From contig NZ_WUBS01000002.1 in assembly GCF_010131535.1 (NCBI RefSeq), forward strand, positions 372,001 to 436,000: a stretch of DNA of 64,000 nucleotides. The letters run 5' to 3'. The DNA is from Acerihabitans arboris. GTDB lineage: Bacteria > Pseudomonadota > Gammaproteobacteria > Enterobacterales > Enterobacteriaceae. Positions 60,742 through 64,000 of this stretch are shown here, piece after piece. The position numbers and the translations under genes were made by a program. Positions within the stretch are counted from its first letter, which is position 1; every line of letters begins with the position of its first letter. Below the pieces are notes generated by a model, which was not told the DNA's origin, ran no database searches, and was given only the letters and a program-made list of their open reading frames with translations.

Positions 60742-60758
60742 TTGGCACTGCCTTTGCA
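60742..60758 (+). promoter_or_regulatory. sigma-54 promoter of rutABCD
   Basis: TTGGCACTGCCTTTGCA fits the -24/-12 consensus (YTGGCAC-N5-TTGCW) fully. In E. coli the rut operon is NtrC-activated under nitrogen limitation, which agrees. Confidence 0.88.
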
Positions 60759-60862
60759 CCGCTCTCCTCGCAATAAGTCTCATAAGCGCTGGTAACGTTG
60801 ACGAAACCGAATGCGCTAGCATCCCGGCGTGATATTCCAGCCTGATAATACTGAGGTGCGAT

Positions 60863-61966
60863 ATGAAGATAGGCGTATTTATTCCCATCGGTAACAATGG
60901 TTGGCTGATATCCAGCCACGCCCCCCAGTACATGCCCAGTTTTGAGCTGAACAAAGCCATCGTGCTGAAGGCCGAGCATTATGGATTCGATTTTGCGCTG
61001 TCAATGATTAAGTTGCGCGGCTTTGGCGGCAAGACTGAATTCTGGGATCATAACCTGGAATCCTTCACGCTGATGGCCGGGCTTGCGGCGGTAACCTCAA
61101 AAATTAATATTTACGCCACCGCGGCCACGCTTACCCTTCCCCCCGCCATCGTGGCGCGAATGGCGGTCACTATCGACTCCATTTCCCAAGGCCGTTTCGG
61201 CATCAATTTGGTCACCGGCTGGCAAAAACCTGAGTACGAACAGATGGGATTATGGCCCGGCGATGATTATTTCGGCCGGAGGTACGACTATCTGGCCGAA
61301 TATGTACAGGTGCTGCGCGATTTGTGGGGCAATGGAAGATCCGATTTCAAAGGCGATTATTTTCAGATGAATGACTGTCGCCTAAGCCCCCTTCCCCAAG
61401 CGTCAATTAAGGTGATATGTGCCGGACAAAGCGATGCGGGCATGGCTTTTTCGGCCAGATACGCCGACTACAATTTTTGTTTCGGTAAGGGCGTCAATAC
61501 ACCGACCGCCTTTGCCCCGACCGTCGAGCGCATGAAGAAGGCCGCCGATGATACCGGGCGGAATGTATCCTCTTATGTGTTATTCATGATTATCGCCGAC
61601 GACACCGACGAACTGGCCCGTGCCAAATGGGAACATTATAAAGCGGGCGCCGATCAGGAGGCGTTGGCCTGGCTGACCGAACAAAGCGCCAAGGATACCC
61701 GCTCCGGGCCGGACACCAACGTGCGGCAAATGTCTGACCCTACCTCGGCGGTGAATATCAATATGGGCACGCTGGTAGGTTCATACGCTAATGTTGCGCG
61801 CATGCTTGATGAAGTGGCCGGGGTCGCCGGCACGGCGGGAGTATTGCTGACGTTTGATGATTTCCTGCCGGGCATAGAGAACTTTGGCCAGTATATCCAG
61901 CCGTTAATGTCCTGTCGCACCGCTACCCTGCGCCAATTGAGCCTCGACGCACAGGAGGTCGCATGA
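60863..61966 (+). CDS. rutA: RutA, uracil monooxygenase
   Basis: FMN-dependent, luciferase-like monooxygenase that opens the uracil ring to ureidoacrylate (peroxide). 367 aa. Begins [17 protein letters not shown] and carries [20 protein letters not shown] as in E. coli RutA. GAGG lies seven bases before the ATG. First gene of the operon; overlaps rutB by 4 bases. Confidence 0.96.
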   Translation: MKIGVFIPIGNNGWLISSHAPQYMPSFELNKAIVLKAEHYGFDFALSMIKLRGFGGKTEFWDHNLESFTLMAGLAAVTSKINIYATAATLTLPPAIVARMAVTIDSISQGRFGINLVTGWQKPEYEQMGLWPGDDYFGRRYDYLAEYVQVLRDLWGNGRSDFKGDYFQMNDCRLSPLPQASIKVICAGQSDAGMAFSARYADYNFCFGKGVNTPTAFAPTVERMKKAADDTGRNVSSYVLFMIIADDTDELARAKWEHYKAGADQEALAWLTEQSAKDTRSGPDTNVRQMSDPTSAVNINMGTLVGSYANVARMLDEVAGVAGTAGVLLTFDDFLPGIENFGQYIQPLMSCRTATLRQLSLDAQEVA

Positions 61967-62721
61967 GCCAGGTGAATGATTTTTTCTCAGCCCCCCCGGG
62001 CGGTCATGGCGGGCGCGATATGCCCCTGACGCTGCAGGCTCGGCCGGAAGCGGTAACATTATCTCCCGCACGCACCGCGCTAATCGTCGTGGATATGCAA
62101 AACGCGTATGCCACGGAGGGAGGCTATCTGGATTTAGCGGGTTTTGACGTTTCCGCCACCGCGCCGGTCATCGCCAATATACAACGGGCGCTCCTGGCCG
62201 CCCGCGCTGCCGGCATCCAGGTTATCTTTTTCCAGAACGGCTGGGATGTGGAGTATATCGAGGCGGGTGGCCCAGGCTCGCCCAACTGGCATAAATCCAA
62301 TGCGTTAAAAACCATGCGCGCCCGCCCGGAGCTGATGGGAAAGTTATTATCCAAAGGCGGCTGGGATTACGCGCTGGTGGATGCCCTGCAACCGCAGCCT
62401 GGGGATATCGTCCTGCCGAAACCGCGCTACAGCGGCTTTTTCAATACTCCGCTTGATAGCATCCTGCGCTCACGCGGCATCCGGCATTTGGTGTTTACCG
62501 GCATTGCCACCAACGTTTGCGTGGAATCAACGCTGCGCGACGGCTTTTTCCTCGAGTATTTCGGCGTAGTGCTTGAAGACGCAACCCATCAGGCGGGTCC
62601 GGCATTTGCGCAACAGGCGTCGCTGTACAATATCGAGACATTTTTTGGTTGGGTATCCGATGTCGATAGCTTTTGCCTGGCGGTGGACTTTATCGCTGAA
62701 CCGGCGGAACGCCGCGCCTGA
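61963..62721 (+). CDS. rutB: RutB, ureidoacrylate amidohydrolase
   Basis: Cysteine hydrolase of the isochorismatase fold that releases carbamate and aminoacrylate. 252 aa; the N-terminus is about 20 residues longer than in E. coli. Asp in IVVDMQNAY and nucleophile Cys in [15 protein letters not shown]. Start coupled to the rutA stop (ATGA). Confidence 0.95.
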   Translation: MSQVNDFFSAPPGGHGGRDMPLTLQARPEAVTLSPARTALIVVDMQNAYATEGGYLDLAGFDVSATAPVIANIQRALLAARAAGIQVIFFQNGWDVEYIEAGGPGSPNWHKSNALKTMRARPELMGKLLSKGGWDYALVDALQPQPGDIVLPKPRYSGFFNTPLDSILRSRGIRHLVFTGIATNVCVESTLRDGFFLEYFGVVLEDATHQAGPAFAQQASLYNIETFFGWVSDVDSFCLAVDFIAEPAERRA

Positions 62722-62753
62722 CCCTCTAACTCTGGTAAAAAAGGTCAATAGTT

Positions 62754-63164
62754 ATGCCAAAAACCATTATTACCCCTCCCGGCACCGGTATTCCATTGGC
62801 GCCGTTTGTTCCCGGTACGCTCGCGGACGGCGTGGTCTATGTCTCCGGCACCCTGCCTTTCGACAAAGATAATAACGTGGTACATATCGGTGATGCCGCG
62901 GCCCAGGCGCGCCATGTGCTGGAAATAATCAAGAGCGTTATCGAAACCGCCGGCGGCACCATGGATGATGTCACCTTCAATTCGATATTCATTACCGATT
63001 GGGCTGACTACGCCGCCATCAATAAAGTTTATGCGGAATATTTCCCCGGTGAAAAACCGGCGCGTTTTTGTATCCAGTGCGGATTGGTTAAACCGGATGC
63101 CAAAATAGAAATTGCCACAATTGCGCATATCGGCAACAATCGAAACGGAAGCCGGGAGTCATAA
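62754..63164 (+). CDS. rutC: RutC, RidA-family aminoacrylate deaminase
   Basis: RidA/YjgF-type protein that removes 3-aminoacrylate-type intermediates. 136 aa. [21 protein letters not shown] at the start and the family arginine/cysteine region in [18 protein letters not shown]. 32 bases after rutB. Confidence 0.94.
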   Translation: MPKTIITPPGTGIPLAPFVPGTLADGVVYVSGTLPFDKDNNVVHIGDAAAQARHVLEIIKSVIETAGGTMDDVTFNSIFITDWADYAAINKVYAEYFPGEKPARFCIQCGLVKPDAKIEIATIAHIGNNRNGSRES

Positions 63165-63167
63165 TCG

Positions 63168-63953
63168 ATGTATTATGAAACGGCAGGTTTGCAGGATGCC
63201 GATGCGCCGACGGTGCTGATGTCGGCCGGCCTGGGCGGCAGCGGCGCGTTTTGGGCGCCGCAGTTGGCGGCCCTGGGCGATTCGTTTCGTATCATACTCT
63301 ACGATCATGCGGGTACGGGACGTAGCCGGGGAACCTTGCCTGGAGACTATGGCATGGGCCATATGGCCGAAGACGCGATCGCGCTGCTCGACCGGCTGGC
63401 CATCGGCCGCTGTCATTTTATCGGCCATGCGCTTGGCGGTATGATCGGACTGGAGCTTGCCTTGGCGCATCCGGAACGGATAGACCGGCTGGTGGTTATT
63501 AATAGCTGGTTAACCTTGGATCCCCATACCCGCCGCTGCTTTGATATCCGCCGGCAGATATTACGCGACAGTGGAGTTGAGGCCTATGTCCGGGCCCAGC
63601 CGCTTTTTCTTTATCCCGCCGATTGGTTGTCGCGGCATGACGCCCTGCTTAAACTAGAGGAGGCGTTGCAAATCCAGCATTTCCAGGGAAGCCAAAATTT
63701 ACTCAGGCGGCTGCGCGCGCTGATGGACACCGATTTTTCCCAGCGCCTCGCGCCTTTATCCGCTCCCGTCCTGGTAATGAGTTGCCGGGATGACATGCTG
63801 GTGCCATGGCAATGCTCGCGTGCGCTGGCCAACGCCCTGCCTGCCGCCGAGCTGCTGGAAATGTCGTATGGCGGGCATGCCATGAGCGTCAGTAATAGCG
63901 CGCAATTTAATCCGTTGTTGAAGGCATATCTCCAACGGCTACCGGCGGCATGA
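63168..63953 (+). CDS. rutD: RutD, alpha/beta hydrolase
   Basis: Hydrolase helping to turn aminoacrylate into malonic semialdehyde. 261 aa. The elbow reads GHALGGMIGLE, so the usual nucleophile serine position holds Ala, a known feature of this family's E. coli member region; the final His lies in SYGGHAMS. Three bases after rutC. The RutD assignment rests mainly on operon context and overall fold. Confidence 0.9.
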   Translation: MYYETAGLQDADAPTVLMSAGLGGSGAFWAPQLAALGDSFRIILYDHAGTGRSRGTLPGDYGMGHMAEDAIALLDRLAIGRCHFIGHALGGMIGLELALAHPERIDRLVVINSWLTLDPHTRRCFDIRRQILRDSGVEAYVRAQPLFLYPADWLSRHDALLKLEEALQIQHFQGSQNLLRRLRALMDTDFSQRLAPLSAPVLVMSCRDDMLVPWQCSRALANALPAAELLEMSYGGHAMSVSNSAQFNPLLKAYLQRLPAA

Positions 63954-64000
63954 TATCCATTATCTCGGGCTGTGGCGATCGATAAAAGGAATTGCATTAA
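63954..64000 (+). other. window end after rutD
   Basis: 47 bases with AAAGGA near the end, a possible ribosome site for the next rut gene (rutE in E. coli), whose start is not inside the window. Confidence 0.4.

Larger units (their letters stand above)
60427..60862. other. rut control region
   Basis: 436 bases between the divergent AraC-type gene and rutA. Contains the sigma-54 promoter, a RutR-like site and an NtrC-like site described separately. Confidence 0.7.

Overview
The window is chromosomal DNA of a gammaproteobacterium of the order Enterobacterales. From about 1 to 38 kb the gene order is close to the E. coli ycf/yce/ymd region. By eye the DNA is GC-rich. High GC, a long RNase E and several gene replacements relative to E. 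coli suggest the Pectobacteriaceae/Sodalis side of the order. That placement is inference; no species can be named from sequence alone.

1-14.4 kb, minus strand: a compact housekeeping block, read from yceD at 14.4 kb down to thiK at 1 kb. It holds yceD-rpmF-plsX-fabH-fabD-fabG-acpP-fabF (fatty acid synthesis coupled to ribosomal protein L32), then pabC-mltG-tmk-holB-ycfH, then ptsG with its own CRP-type promoter, then hinT-ycfL-lpoB-thiK. 14.5-20.5 kb: yceF (plus), rluC (minus) and an enlarged rne with a long leader. 20.6-31.3 kb: pyrC, LexA-controlled dinI, bssS, solA, trhO, an Old Yellow Enzyme gene, lpxL, mdtG, msyB, yceK and two unassigned genes. 31.5-37.5 kb, minus strand: opgGH (periplasmic glucans) and clsC (cardiolipin synthase).

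37.7-47.0 kb is less conserved: a GH1-like protein without the usual acid/base motif, several small membrane proteins and lipoproteins, yedJ and ypfH-like genes, L,D-transpeptidase ldtB with an extra C-terminal tail, a Tat-exported beta-carbonic anhydrase and an I78-type inhibitor lipoprotein. 47.2-51.1 kb is the clearest accessory zone. An AT-rich polytopic membrane protein (DUF6056-like) is followed by an array of three direct repeats built from the 3' half of tRNA-Leu(UAA) plus its terminator. The repeats bracket two small toxin-antitoxin-like modules, higBA and a DUF4160/DUF2442 pair, and a broken copy of the higA 3' end lies beside the outer repeat. No integrase is visible. The intact tRNA operon glyW-cysT-leuZ follows, then pgsA-uvrC-uvrY.

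54.6-59.5 kb is AT-rich and sparse: yecF, a GlpM-family gene, a small lipoprotein, an AraC-type regulator, two small hydrophilic proteins (one with KGG repeats) and a tRNA-Lys with anticodon CUU. From 60.8 kb to the end lies the pyrimidine-degradation operon rutABCD. It has a textbook sigma-54 promoter and a half-conserved RutR operator, but an AraC-type gene occupies the place rutR has in E. coli. The operon probably continues beyond the window.
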